From Mycobacterium sp. ENV421 (GTDB lineage: Bacteria; Actinomycetota; Actinomycetes; Mycobacteriales; Mycobacteriaceae), in NCBI RefSeq assembly GCF_002887815.1, contig NZ_PDHO01000021.1:1-64000 (forward strand): a stretch of 64,000 nt of DNA. Reading direction: 5' to 3'. The notes below the pieces were generated by a model. It made no database searches and had not been told where the DNA came from. It worked only from the letters and a program-made list of their open reading frames with translations. Both the position numbers and the translations under genes were made by a program. Shown here in pieces: positions 31,271 through 40,500 of the stretch (position 1 is the stretch's first letter; each line of letters starts with the position of its first letter).

Positions 31271-32548
31271 CTACACGCGAGCGAAATCGGTTTTGCCGCG
31301 CTCGAATTCGGCCAGCATGTCGGCGGTCAGGGTCGGTCGGACCTCGCCGATCGCAGCGAGGTAGTCCTCGGTGGTGGCCGGCTGGCCGAGGCCGTGGCGC
31401 ATCTCGCGCTCGAAGGCGGCCTGTGCGCCTTTGCGCGCCGCGAACTCGATGTCGGCCGGGGTGAAGAACTCCGAGGCGCCGACCAGACCGTCGACGTCGA
31501 CATGGACAAGCGCCTTGCCGAGGTAGCGCTGCCACACCGCCCTGCGGGCCGGTTGGTCCGGCGGACCGACGGGGATCACGTAGTCGAAGCGGCCGGGCCG
31601 CAGAAACGCCGAGTCCAGGGAGTGGACGGCGTTGGTCGCGCACACCAGAAGCCGGTTGTCCTTCTGCCGGAAGGCCGGGATCAGCTTCAGGAGTTCGTTG
31701 GTGACCCCCAGCTCGGCGGTGCTCGCGCCGGAGCGTGCGGTCGCGATCTCCTCCACCTCGTCGATGAACAACACCAGTTCGTCGAGTTCAGCCAGTTCGG
31801 CGAACGCCTCCCGCAGCGAGGCCGCCAGCCCACCGTTGCCGGTGGCTGCCAGCCGCGACGGGAAGAGCTCCACGAACGGCCAGCCGAGCCGCGACGAGAT
31901 CGCCTTCGCGAAGCTCGTCTTCCCGGTTCCGGGCGGTCCGAACAGGATCACCGCTTTGGGCGGCTGCACCCCGTAGCGCTCAGCGACGTCCGGGTGCGCC
32001 AGCGGGTCGACGATGCGCCGCTCGATGATCTGCTTCTCCTGCTCCATGCCGGCCATCTCGTCGAATAGGCCGGGCGGCAGGAACTGACCGCCGAGTTCGT
32101 CGAGCAGATTCGCCTGGTCCAGGCCCAGATGCTCGACCATCTCGAAATAGACCAAACCCTCCCGGCGGGCGTAGCCGGAGTTCTCCATCGCCGCCGCACC
32201 GGTGGCCCCGTCGGGCAACACCGCGCAGATGCGTCGCACCCCCTGCGCACGCAGCCGTCGCTCCAGGTCACTGAGCAGAGCGCTGCCGATGCCGCGGTAG
32301 CGCCACCGCGAGCCGAGCGCGACCAGCAGAATCCAGGCCCGTTCGCCCTGGGTCTGCGCCACGGCCATGGCGACCACCTCGTCGCCCACTTCGGCGACCA
32401 CGGCCGGCTGCCCGGAACGCGCGGCGGCCATCACCTCGGCAACGGTGAACACCGGCTCACCCGACCCGGGCGCACGGCTCTGATCCCACACCTGGATCGC
32501 TTGGTCGATGTCATCGTCGCGGTAGTCGCGCAAACGCCATGGCGGCAT
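31271..32548 (-). CDS. GNAT acetyltransferase fused to an AAA+ ATPase
   Basis: A 425-residue fusion. Residues about 1-140 form a GNAT N-acetyltransferase domain (WRYRGIGSALLSDLERRLR is the acetyl-CoA loop). Residues about 150-425 are an AAA+ ATPase with Walker A FGPPGTGKTSFAK, Walker B LVLFIDEVEE, an arginine-finger helix (LRPGRFDYVIPVG) and a C-terminal lid. ATG 32548 follows GGAGG; the longer frame upstream is non-coding. The acetyl target and ATPase partner are unknown. The fusion suggests modification coupled to remodelling or unfolding of a protein. Confidence 0.9.
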   Translation of the reverse strand: MPPWRLRDYRDDDIDQAIQVWDQSRAPGSGEPVFTVAEVMAAARSGQPAVVAEVGDEVVAMAVAQTQGERAWILLVALGSRWRYRGIGSALLSDLERRLRAQGVRRICAVLPDGATGAAAMENSGYARREGLVYFEMVEHLGLDQANLLDELGGQFLPPGLFDEMAGMEQEKQIIERRIVDPLAHPDVAERYGVQPPKAVILFGPPGTGKTSFAKAISSRLGWPFVELFPSRLAATGNGGLAASLREAFAELAELDELVLFIDEVEEIATARSGASTAELGVTNELLKLIPAFRQKDNRLLVCATNAVHSLDSAFLRPGRFDYVIPVGPPDQPARRAVWQRYLGKALVHVDVDGLVGASEFFTPADIEFAARKGAQAAFEREMRHGLGQPATTEDYLAAIGEVRPTLTADMLAEFERGKTDFARV

Positions 32549-32743
32549 GGCCCACCTCCTCGGTTGCGATAGAGGGTGACGGCACAAGCCGCGAGGGGCA
32601 TCCCCCAAGCGGGTGGTTTCGGGATGGGACCGACTGGTCGCAGACCCGCCGAAATCCGCCCCAATTGGAGGCCCGCCGAACCTGTGAATGAAAGGATCAC
32701 CGCACGGCCCGACACTGCACATCTGGCGCAAGGGAGAAACACT

Positions 32744-35038
32744 GTGGCTGCACCGACCGGCGCGCCGTCGGAACACATGGAAGAGACCAGGGGCGACGTC
32801 ACCTACATCCGCACCGACCCTGAGCTGCCGCCGGTGGCCATCGTCGACCGGTCACCGATCACGCTCCGGCACAAGCTGATCTTCGGTGCCGTCGCGGTCC
32901 TGGGCGCGATCGCATGGGCGATCATCGCGTTCTTCCGCGGCGAGACCGTCAACGCGGTGTGGTTCGTCATCGCCGCGATCTGCACCTACGTCATCGGATA
33001 CCGGTTCTACGCCCGGCTCATCGAGATGAAGATCGTGCGCCCGCGCGACGAACACGCCACTCCCGCCGAGATCTTCGAGAACGGTACCGATTACATGCCC
33101 ACCGACCGGCGGGTGCTGTTCGGTCACCACTTCGCGGCGATCGCCGGGGCGGGCCCGCTCGTCGGACCGGTGCTGGCCATGCAGATGGGATATCTACCCG
33201 GCACGATCTGGATCATCCTCGGCGCGGTCTTCGCCGGCTGCGTCCAGGACTATCTGGTGCTGGCGATCTCCACCCGCCGCCGCGGACGGTCTCTCGGCCA
33301 GATGGCCCGCGACGAGCTGGGGGCGTTCGGCGGGGCGGCGGCGATCATCGCGGTGCTGGCCATCATGGTGATCCTGCTTGCGGTGCTCGCGCTGGTCGTG
33401 GTCGGCGCGCTCGCCGAAAGCCCATGGGGGGTGTTCTCCATCGCGATGACGATTCCGATCGCCATCTTCATGGGTCTCTATCTGCGTTTCCTGCGGCCGG
33501 GACGAGTCTCCGAAGTCTCCGTGATCGGCGTCGCCCTGCTGCTGCTCGCCGTCGCCAGCGGCGGATGGGTGGCCGGAACCGATTGGGGCGCAGACTGGTT
33601 CACCCTGTCCAAGGTCACCCTGTCGTGGTGCATCATCATCTACGGCCTTGCGGCCTCGGTGCTGCCGGTGTGGTTCTTGCTGGCGCCGCGCGATTACCTG
33701 TCTACGTTCATGAAGGTCGGCACCATCGCGCTGCTGGCGGTCGGGATCTTGCTGGCCCGGCCGATCATGGAGGCCCCGGCGGTGTCCAAGTTCGCCGAGA
33801 GCGGCTCCGGTCCGGTGTTCGCCGGATCGCTGTTCCCGTTCTTGTTCATCACCATCGCCTGCGGCGCGCTGTCCGGTTTCCACTCGCTGATCTCATCGGG
33901 CACCACGCCCAAGCTTCTGGAGAAGGAAAGCCAGATGCGCTTGATCGGCTACGGCGGCATGCTCACCGAGTCGTTCGTGGCGATCATGGCGTTGATCACC
34001 GCCGCCATCCTCAACCAGCACCTCTACTTCGCGATCAACGCGCCATCTGCCCAGACCGGCGCGACGGCCGAGACGGCCGCCAAGTACGTCAACGGCCTTG
34101 GCCTGTCCGGCGCCCCGATCACCCCGGCGGAGATCAATGACGCCGCCGCGAGCGTCGGTGAGCACTCGATCATCTCGCGCACCGGTGGGGCACCGACGCT
34201 GGCGTTCGGCATGTCCGAGGTGCTGCACCAGGTGTTCGGCGGACCGGGGTTGAGGGCGTTCTGGTACCACTTCGCGATCATGTTCGAGGCGTTGTTCATT
34301 CTGACCACCGTCGACGCCGGCACCCGGGTCGCCCGGTTCATGCTCTCCGACGGACTGGCCAACCTCGGCGGCCCGTTCACCCGGTTGCGCAATCCGAGCT
34401 GGCGGGTGGGGGCATGGATCTGCAGTGTCGTGGTGGTTGCCGGCTGGGGTTCCATCCTGCTGATGGGTGTCACCGATCCCCTCGGCGGAATCAACACGCT
34501 GTTCCCGCTGTTCGGCATCGCCAACCAGCTGCTCGCCGCGATAGCGCTGACCGTCGTGACCGTGGTGGTGATCAAGCGGGGTCTGCTGAAATGGGCGTGG
34601 ATTCCGGCGATCCCGCTGCTGTGGGATTTGACGGTCACGCTCACCGCGTCGTGGCAGAAGATCTTCTCGGGTGATCCGAAGGTGGGCTACTGGACTCAGC
34701 ACTTCCAGTACCGCGCCGCCGCGGAGGCGGGCAAGACAGCGTTCGGATCGGCCAAGAACGCCGACCAGCTGCACGCCGTCATCCGCAACACCTTCATTCA
34801 GGGCACGCTGTCGATCGTGTTCGCCGCCGCGGTGGTCATCGTGTTCACCGTCGGCGTGATCGTGGCGGTGCGGGCCATCCGGGGCGGCGGCCCGCCGCTG
34901 AGCGACGACACCCCGGTGCCGTCGAAAATCTTCGGGCCGTCCGGGTTGATCTCCACCTCCGCGGAGAAGGAGGTGCAGAAGGAATGGGACGCGCTACCCG
35001 CGCAGCACGCCAAATCCGTTGGTACGTCGGCGCATTGA
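32744..35038 (+). CDS. cstA: Carbon starvation protein CstA family transporter
   Basis: A 764-residue polytopic membrane protein of the CstA family, implicated in pyruvate or peptide uptake when carbon is limiting. The family signature runs from NAVWFVIAAICTYVIGYRFY and FGHHFAAIAGAGPLVGPVLA through the later GFHSLISSGTTPK. There is an N-terminal soluble extension of about 45 residues. GTG 32744 has AGGGAG 8 bp upstream and is preferred over the ATG at 32576, which lies in the non-coding gap. A YbdD-family gene overlaps its 3' end. Confidence 0.95.
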   Translation: MAAPTGAPSEHMEETRGDVTYIRTDPELPPVAIVDRSPITLRHKLIFGAVAVLGAIAWAIIAFFRGETVNAVWFVIAAICTYVIGYRFYARLIEMKIVRPRDEHATPAEIFENGTDYMPTDRRVLFGHHFAAIAGAGPLVGPVLAMQMGYLPGTIWIILGAVFAGCVQDYLVLAISTRRRGRSLGQMARDELGAFGGAAAIIAVLAIMVILLAVLALVVVGALAESPWGVFSIAMTIPIAIFMGLYLRFLRPGRVSEVSVIGVALLLLAVASGGWVAGTDWGADWFTLSKVTLSWCIIIYGLAASVLPVWFLLAPRDYLSTFMKVGTIALLAVGILLARPIMEAPAVSKFAESGSGPVFAGSLFPFLFITIACGALSGFHSLISSGTTPKLLEKESQMRLIGYGGMLTESFVAIMALITAAILNQHLYFAINAPSAQTGATAETAAKYVNGLGLSGAPITPAEINDAAASVGEHSIISRTGGAPTLAFGMSEVLHQVFGGPGLRAFWYHFAIMFEALFILTTVDAGTRVARFMLSDGLANLGGPFTRLRNPSWRVGAWICSVVVVAGWGSILLMGVTDPLGGINTLFPLFGIANQLLAAIALTVVTVVVIKRGLLKWAWIPAIPLLWDLTVTLTASWQKIFSGDPKVGYWTQHFQYRAAAEAGKTAFGSAKNADQLHAVIRNTFIQGTLSIVFAAAVVIVFTVGVIVAVRAIRGGGPPLSDDTPVPSKIFGPSGLISTSAEKEVQKEWDALPAQHAKSVGTSAH

Positions 35039-35175
35039 TGGGCGATAGTCACTACCGCCGCTACGTCGAGCATCGCGTCCGCACCCACCCGGGCGAGCCT
35101 GTGCTGAGCGAGGCGCAGTACTGGCGCAAGCGGCACAGCGACGCCGACGCCAACCCGAGCGCCCGCTGCTGCTAA
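34984..35175 (+). CDS. YbdD/YjiX family small protein, overlapping cstA
   Basis: 63 residues from ATG 34984. The sequence RAARQIRWYVGALMGDSHYRRYVEH is the family core, and PVLSEAQYWRKRH follows. An internal ATG at 35038 would drop the conserved first helix, whereas 34984 has a perfect AAGGAGGTG site (34967-34975) placed 8 bp upstream, inside cstA. The two genes therefore overlap by 55 bp in different frames. YbdD proteins accompany CstA-type transporters and are needed for uptake in enterobacteria. It overlaps the convergent kinase gene by 4 bp. Confidence 0.88.
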   Translation: MGRATRAARQIRWYVGALMGDSHYRRYVEHRVRTHPGEPVLSEAQYWRKRHSDADANPSARCC

Positions 35176-35792
35176 CAGCCGTCGACGACGAGATCGCAAC
35201 GCGGCCTTGCAGTCGCGATCAGCCGGGCGTTCGATTCGTCGACGGCGTCCACCCACTCCGCCGCGGCCTGCGGGGTGCGGCCGCCCTCGACGTGCCGCCG
35301 AACCAACCGCACCCGCCGCTGCCGCGCCGGGCAGTCGACGTAGTACAGCCGGTTCAGCAGCGGCCGCACCTGCGCCCACGCGCCGTCGGGCAAACCCAGA
35401 TAGTTGCCTTCGGTGATCACCAGCCGACTGGTCGCGGGCACCACATGACCTGCGGCCACCGGTTCGTCGAGGCGACGCTCGAAGGCAGGCACATAGACAT
35501 CTTCACGGCCGTACTCCTCGACGATGCGACGCAGGACGGCCAGATAACCGGCGGCGTCGAAGGTGTCGGGCGCGCCTTTGCGGTCACGTCGGCCCAACTC
35601 CTCGAGCACCGCGTTGGACAGATGAAAGCCGTCCATCGGGACGTAGGACGCGCCGTCGAAACGGCCCAAGAGCGCTTGCGCCACCGTCGACTTCCCGGCG
35701 CCCGGCGGCCCGGTGATGCCCACCAGAACCCGGCCCGGCGCCGTGTCGAGCAGCCCGGCGACGTCGGCGGCGAGTATTTCAACAGCGGACAC
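35172..35792 (-). CDS. Nucleoside/nucleotide kinase-like P-loop protein
   Basis: A 206-residue P-loop kinase of the uridine kinase/pantothenate kinase fold (FrcK/YggC-like). Walker A is GPPGAGKST (about 29-37), VPMDGFHLSN is the substrate loop, and ERRLDEPVAAG and LVITEGNYLGLP are typical of the family. The phosphate acceptor is not predictable, probably a sugar or vitamin-like alcohol. It converges on the YbdD gene. Confidence 0.87.
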   Translation of the reverse strand: MSAVEILAADVAGLLDTAPGRVLVGITGPPGAGKSTVAQALLGRFDGASYVPMDGFHLSNAVLEELGRRDRKGAPDTFDAAGYLAVLRRIVEEYGREDVYVPAFERRLDEPVAAGHVVPATSRLVITEGNYLGLPDGAWAQVRPLLNRLYYVDCPARQRRVRLVRRHVEGGRTPQAAAEWVDAVDESNARLIATARPRCDLVVDGC

Positions 35793-35823
35793 GATGGACT
35801 GAAACCTACCGTGAACAGACGAA

Positions 35824-35854
35824 AGGCCCGGTCCCTTGTCCAGGGACCGAGCCT
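35824..35854. repeat. Stem-loop in the kinase/fadE divergent gap
   Basis: AGGC-C-CGGTCCC (35824-35835) pairs with GGGACCG-A-GCCT (35843-35854), 11 bp with one mismatch and a 7-base loop. On the minus strand it is followed by TTTC and lies 32 bp upstream of the kinase start, so it is either a leader structure or part of an unseen terminator. Confidence 0.45.
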
Positions 35855-35939
35855 CTCAGTGTCACGTGTGGGGGGACGCCCGACGGCGTCCTCCCGACCT
35901 GTTCCCCGGGTTGGGGCACCTCAAACCCGAGAGCGCAGA

Positions 35940-36026
35940 ATGAGTGACACCCAGCGCAAGCCCGCCACCGACGACGGGCTACGGTTACTTCTGAGAACGG
36001 CCGTGTGCAGATGGAGGAACAGCTGA
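35940..36026 (+). CDS. Possible 28-codon upstream ORF coupled to the acyl-CoA dehydrogenase
   Basis: ATG 35940 opens MSDTQRKPATDDGLRLLL and continues to a TGA that overlaps the next ATG (TGATG at 36024-36028). It has no recognisable domain and contains a Leu/Arg-rich stretch. It may be a leader that couples translation to the downstream gene or simply a chance frame; GGAGG ahead of 36026 lies within it. Confidence 0.3.
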   Translation: MSDTQRKPATDDGLRLLLRTAVCRWRNS

Positions 36027-37258
36027 TGGACCTGTCGTGGTCGGCGAAAGATCTCGAGTTCCAAGACGAGGTGCGGGCGTTCCTGGACGAGAAGCTCACT
36101 CCTGAACTGCGGCAGGCCGGCCGCCTGATGACCAGCGTCTACGCCGACCACGAGGCCAGCATGGCCTGGCAGGCGATCCTCCACGAGCGGGGCTGGGCCG
36201 CTCCGGCGTGGCCGGTCGAATACGGCGGCTGCGATTGGACCCTGACCCAGCACTACATCTTCAGCCGCGAGTCGACTCTCGCCGGGGCTCCGGCGCTGTC
36301 GCCGATGGGGATCTCGATGGTCGCCCACGCCATCATCGCCTACGGCACGCCTGAGCAGAAGGACTACTTCCTCCCCCGCATCCTCACCGGCGAGGTCTTC
36401 TTCTGCCAGGGCTATTCCGAACCCGAGGCCGGCTCGGACCTGGCGTCGCTGTCGATGTCGGCGGTGCGGGACGGCGACGACCTGGTCTGCACGGGCAGCA
36501 AGATCTGGACCACCCATGCCGGCGAGGCCAACTGGATCTTCGCCCTCGTTCGTACCTCGCGTACGGGCCGCAAGCAGCAGGGCATCACCTTCGTGCTGAT
36601 CGACATGAGCACTCCGGGCATCGAGATCCGGCCGCTGGTGATGACCTCCGGCGAGCAGGTGCAGAACCAGCTCTTCTTCGACGGGGTGCGGGTGCCCACA
36701 TCGAATGTGATCGGCCAGATCGACGACGGCTGGACGGTGGCCAAGTATCTGCTGGAGTTCGAACGCGGCGGCGGCGCGACGGCACCGGGGCTGCAGGCGA
36801 TGGCCCGGGCCATCGCCACGGCGGCGACCGAGCAGCCCGGGCCCGACGGCGGCCGGCTGATCGACAACCCGGCGTTCGCCGCCAAGCTCGCCGATGTCGG
36901 GATCCGCGCGGAGGTACTCGAGATCCTCGAATTCCGGGTCCTGACAACGGTCGCCGAAGGCGGCCACCCGGGCGCGGCGTCGTCGATGCTGAAGATCCTG
37001 TCCACCGAACTCTCGCAGGCGATCACCGAGCTGGCGATGGAAGCGGCCGGCCCGCACGGCCGGGCATACCAGCCGCACGCCACCAAGCCGGGCGGTCCGG
37101 TCGCCGACTTCGAGCCGCCGGCAGACGGCTACGTCAGCGGCCAGCCGTGGCAGGCGGTGGCGCCGCTGCGGTACTTCAACGACCGGGCCGGCTCGATCTA
37201 CGCGGGCAGCAACGAAATTCAGCGCAATATTCTGGCCAAAGCGACCCTGGGGCTGTAA
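36026..37258 (+). CDS. Acyl-CoA dehydrogenase, first subunit of a pair
   Basis: A 410-residue acyl-CoA dehydrogenase. WPVEYGGCDWT, FCQGYSEPEAGSDLASLSM and GSKIWTTHAGEANWIF are the FAD and acyl-CoA motifs, and SIYAGSNEIQRNILAK closes it. ATG 36026 has GGAGG 9 bp upstream. Its stop overlaps the ATG of a second, shorter acyl-CoA dehydrogenase (TAATG), the arrangement of the heterotetrameric FadE pairs that mycobacteria use on sterol and other large acyl-CoAs. The substrate is not known. Confidence 0.92.
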   Translation: MDLSWSAKDLEFQDEVRAFLDEKLTPELRQAGRLMTSVYADHEASMAWQAILHERGWAAPAWPVEYGGCDWTLTQHYIFSRESTLAGAPALSPMGISMVAHAIIAYGTPEQKDYFLPRILTGEVFFCQGYSEPEAGSDLASLSMSAVRDGDDLVCTGSKIWTTHAGEANWIFALVRTSRTGRKQQGITFVLIDMSTPGIEIRPLVMTSGEQVQNQLFFDGVRVPTSNVIGQIDDGWTVAKYLLEFERGGGATAPGLQAMARAIATAATEQPGPDGGRLIDNPAFAAKLADVGIRAEVLEILEFRVLTTVAEGGHPGAASSMLKILSTELSQAITELAMEAAGPHGRAYQPHATKPGGPVADFEPPADGYVSGQPWQAVAPLRYFNDRAGSIYAGSNEIQRNILAKATLGL

Positions 37259-38394
37259 TGGACTTCAACCTGAACAAAGAACAAGAGCTCCTGCGCGACG
37301 GCCTTGGCAAGTTCTTGGCCACCCGCTACGACCTCGAGAAGAGCCGCACCGCGGCCAAGATCGGACCAGGCTGGCAGCCCGAGATCTGGCGTGCTCTGGC
37401 AGACGACCTCGGCATCCTCGGCGCCGCCTTCCCGGAGTCGGTCGGCGGGATCGGCGGCGGCCCCGTCGAAATCATGGTGATCGCCGAGGAACTCGGCCGC
37501 GCACTGGTGATCGAGCCCTTCATCGACACCGTCGTGGTCGCCGGTGGCCTGCTGCAGCGCGCCGACCACCCATCCGCTGTCGCGCTGTTGGAGCGCATCG
37601 CGGACGGCAGCGCGATCGTCGTCCTGGCCGGCACCGAGCCGGACAACGGTGACCACGCGGTGTCCACCACCGCGGTCCGCGCGGGCGACGAGTGGGTCAT
37701 CACCGGCAACAAGATCGTCGTCACCGCCGCCCCGCTGGCCACCCATCTGCTGATCACCGCCCGAACCTCAGGTGAACCCGCTGACCCGCATGGGGTTTCG
37801 CTGTTTCTCACCGAATTCGACCCCGCCAGCCCGCCGCCCGGAGTCGAGGTGCACGGCTACCGCACCATCGACGACCGGAGCGGAGCCGACCTCACATTCG
37901 ACGGCCTGCGCCTGCCCGCCGACGCGCTGCTCACCGAGGACGCGGCCGGTTCGCTGGCCCGCGCTCGCGACGAAGGCGCGGCGGCGGTGTGCGCAGAGGC
38001 GGTCGGAAGCATGCGAAAAGTGTTGTCCGACACGGTCGAGTACTGCAAGCAACGCCAGCAGTTCGGTCAGCCGATCGGCACGTTCCAGGTTCTGCAACAT
38101 CGCATGGTCGACATGTACATGGAGCTCGAGCAGTCCGTCGCCGCGGTCTACCTCGCGGTCCTGAACATCGAGGCCGAGCCGAAGGTTCGGGCCCGGGCGG
38201 TCTCGGCGGCCAAAGCGACCATCGGGCGAGCCGCGCGGTTCATCGGCCAGAACGCCGTCCAACTCCACGGCGGCATGGGGATGACCGAGGAATTGGCGAT
38301 CGGCCACTACTTCAAGCGACTCACCGCGCTGCAATACGAGTTCGGCTCCACCGACGAGCACCGCGCTCGGTACGCGAAACTGACTCGTCCTTAG
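37258..38394 (+). CDS. Acyl-CoA dehydrogenase, second subunit of a pair
   Basis: A 378-residue acyl-CoA dehydrogenase paired with the preceding gene. It has DLGILGAAFPESVGGIGGGPVE, the FDGLRLPADALL strand and AVQLHGGMGMTEELAIGHYFKRL, in which the Glu after GMT is in the catalytic position. Its FAD-binding middle is shorter than in the first subunit, consistent with an unequal alpha2-beta2 enzyme. The end converges on an SDR by 4 bp. Confidence 0.92.
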   Translation: MDFNLNKEQELLRDGLGKFLATRYDLEKSRTAAKIGPGWQPEIWRALADDLGILGAAFPESVGGIGGGPVEIMVIAEELGRALVIEPFIDTVVVAGGLLQRADHPSAVALLERIADGSAIVVLAGTEPDNGDHAVSTTAVRAGDEWVITGNKIVVTAAPLATHLLITARTSGEPADPHGVSLFLTEFDPASPPPGVEVHGYRTIDDRSGADLTFDGLRLPADALLTEDAAGSLARARDEGAAAVCAEAVGSMRKVLSDTVEYCKQRQQFGQPIGTFQVLQHRMVDMYMELEQSVAAVYLAVLNIEAEPKVRARAVSAAKATIGRAARFIGQNAVQLHGGMGMTEELAIGHYFKRLTALQYEFGSTDEHRARYAKLTRP

Positions 38395-39230
38395 GCGTTT
38401 TGGGCGGCCACCCGGGCCCGTTCGCGCATCGAGGCGATCACGCCGCCGTCGTTGAGGATGTCGGTTCCGGTCAGATAGGTGGCCCGGTCGCTCGCGCAGA
38501 ACGCGAACAGTTCGGCCATCTCCTCGGCCTTCCCCCAGCGGGGCACCGCGGCGTTGGCGACCATCGCGCCGGCACCGGCGTCGGCTTCCAACAGACCCAT
38601 CTCGGTGTCCACAGATCCCGGCGACACCGAGACGATGCGCAGGCCGCGGCCGTTGAACCGCTCGGCCTGTGCGGAGCTGTACCACCTGACGAAGGTCTTG
38701 CTCACGCTGTAGGCCAGCCCGGAGCGCATCTCCTCCCCCGCGATGTCGCACGCCGCCAGCATCTCGGTCAGGAACCGTGGTTCATCGGTGAAGGCCAGAT
38801 CGAAATGTTGGGCGGGGACGATTTCGTCGGGCAGCATGTGCGACGCCATCGACGCCACGTTGACGATCGCCGATCCGTCGGCGGCCGTGGCGAAAAACGC
38901 TTCGTTGACCCGGAGAGTGCCGATGGCGTTGGTGGTCATGACGTAGTCGGCGTCGCCCATACTCGGGCTGACACCCGCGGTGTGGATCACCGACGCGATC
39001 GGCCCGAGGCCGGCGGCGGTCTCGAACAGTCGCGCGACGGCATCGCGGTCGGTGACATCGCCGTGCACCGGTGTCGCCGAGATCCCCAGGCTCTCCAGCT
39101 CCGCGACGGCGCCGTCGAGCCGGTCCTGCCGGACGTCGCAGAGCACCACCGTGTGATCCCGGCCGACGATCCTGGCGGTGGCCCGACCCATGCCGCCCGC
39201 GCCCCCGGTGATTACCGAAACCCGTGTCAT
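38391..39230 (-). CDS. SDR-family oxidoreductase
   Basis: A 279-residue classical SDR with TGGAGGMGRA (about 9-18), HTAGVSPSM in place of NNAG, VASMASHM and the active YSVSK. The C-terminus TDILNDGGVIASM is typical. The long insertion before the active-site Tyr (DEPRFLTEMLAACDI) matches a subset of mycobacterial SDRs. Convergent with the acyl-CoA dehydrogenase pair, so co-function is possible but not operonic. Confidence 0.9.
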   Translation of the reverse strand: MTRVSVITGGAGGMGRATARIVGRDHTVVLCDVRQDRLDGAVAELESLGISATPVHGDVTDRDAVARLFETAAGLGPIASVIHTAGVSPSMGDADYVMTTNAIGTLRVNEAFFATAADGSAIVNVASMASHMLPDEIVPAQHFDLAFTDEPRFLTEMLAACDIAGEEMRSGLAYSVSKTFVRWYSSAQAERFNGRGLRIVSVSPGSVDTEMGLLEADAGAGAMVANAAVPRWGKAEEMAELFAFCASDRATYLTGTDILNDGGVIASMRERARVAAQNA

Positions 39231-39350
39231 GCCCGGACGATATCTGGCCCGTTCGCGCGGGCCGACAGCAGGGGAGAAAGTGCGTCAGAAACAGGTAATC
39301 GACTTTCACCTGCCGGGAGGGTATGCCTGCAATAGAACAAGGAGGCGCTC

Positions 39351-39983
39351 GTGTTGAAGACTGTTGCGACAGCGGTGGTGCAAGTCGCCGAGGGCGTGGG
39401 CAACATCGTGGGAATTCGGGTTGGCACCGAGGAGCCGGCCTTCACCGTCGAGCGCGTGGTCGACGGTGTGGAGATTCGCCGGTACGGACCCCGCGTCGCG
39501 GCCGAGACGGCGATCGATGCCGATGAGGAGTCAGCCCGCAATCAGGGATTCCGGTTGCTGGCGCGCTACATCTTCGGCGGCAATTCCGGCAGCGCCAAGA
39601 TCGCGATGACCGCGCCGGTGGCCCAACAGCCCAGCGAGAAGATCGCAATGACCGCGCCGGTCGCGACGCAACGCAACGCCTCGGGCGAATGGGTGATCCG
39701 TTTCTTCATGCCATCGAAGTACACCCTGGAGACCTTGCCCACCCCGAATGACGACCGGGTGCGGCTCGTGGTGGTTCCCCCCGAGACCGTCGCGGTGCTG
39801 CGGTTCAACGGCAGCATCGGCCCCGACGCGGTCTCCGAGCGCACCAGCCAGCTCATGAAAGCCTTGCACCGCAACGACATCGAGCCCACGGGTGAACCCC
39901 TGGCGTGGTTCTACGATCCGCCGTGGACGCTGCCGTGCCGCCGCCGCAACGAGGTGGTGGTCGGCGTCGCCGACAGTGCGTGA
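39351..39983 (+). CDS. SOUL-family haem-binding-like protein
   Basis: A 210-residue SOUL domain: VEIRRYGPRVAAET near the start, FRLLARYIFGGN, then KIAMTAPVA, the family signature, which occurs twice 18 residues apart, and the closing RRRNEVVV. SOUL proteins bind haem or porphyrins in some organisms; the role in mycobacteria is unknown. GTG 39351 follows AGGAGG by 5 bp. Confidence 0.9.
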   Translation: MLKTVATAVVQVAEGVGNIVGIRVGTEEPAFTVERVVDGVEIRRYGPRVAAETAIDADEESARNQGFRLLARYIFGGNSGSAKIAMTAPVAQQPSEKIAMTAPVATQRNASGEWVIRFFMPSKYTLETLPTPNDDRVRLVVVPPETVAVLRFNGSIGPDAVSERTSQLMKALHRNDIEPTGEPLAWFYDPPWTLPCRRRNEVVVGVADSA

Positions 39984-40002
39984 TGGGCTGCGGCGGCCGG
40001 CC

Positions 40003-40500
40003 CTAACTCGCCGGCGCGCCCGCGTCGGCGACGGGTGGCGCGGCTGATGTTCCGACCGGCCCGGTCGGGGTCGACGACATGCCGGGCGGCGGCGCCGCGT
40101 TGGCGTCGAGCGGTCGTTGGGTGAGCAACAGCAATGCGTCGCTGCCCGACACCTCCTGGGTGCGCATCGCATGCAGCAGGTCCCGCAGGTAGCTCAACCG
40201 GCCTTGCGGCGCGGTGTCGGTGCCCGTGGTGGTGGTGCCCGGCGGCGGGTTGTCCGGGCTGGACAGATGCTGCACCGGCGCCGGCGTCGGCGCGGTCGTT
40301 GGCGCGGGGGCCGATACATCTGCCGGCGGGGCGCTGGTGTCGCCGGCCACGACCGTCGGTACGACAGGATCAGCGGGATCGGCCGGGTCGGCGCCCGCCA
40401 TCGGGGCCGACAAGATGGCCGCGGACACGCCCACCGCGCCGATCCCCAGACAGGCGCTGCGGACCCAGACATGTGCGTTCGTCATGCGCTTCACCGTCAT
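40003..40500 (-). CDS. Secreted Pro/Thr/Ala-rich protein
   Basis: 165 residues with a signal peptide (hydrophobic about 15-35, cut near AGADPAD) and a low-complexity Pro/Thr/Ala region, then a short conserved segment (LSYLRDLLHAMRTQEVSGSDALLLL, about 102-126) and a Pro-rich tail. I recognise it as a mycobacterial secreted family without known function. The convergent SOUL gene ends 20 bp away. Confidence 0.75.
   Translation of the reverse strand: MTVKRMTNAHVWVRSACLGIGAVGVSAAILSAPMAGADPADPADPVVPTVVAGDTSAPPADVSAPAPTTAPTPAPVQHLSSPDNPPPGTTTTGTDTAPQGRLSYLRDLLHAMRTQEVSGSDALLLLTQRPLDANAAPPPGMSSTPTGPVGTSAAPPVADAGAPAS

Noticed and set aside
35038..35175. A 45-residue YbdD start at ATG 35038
   Set aside because: It would remove the conserved first helix; the perfect Shine-Dalgarno before ATG 34984 supports the longer protein.
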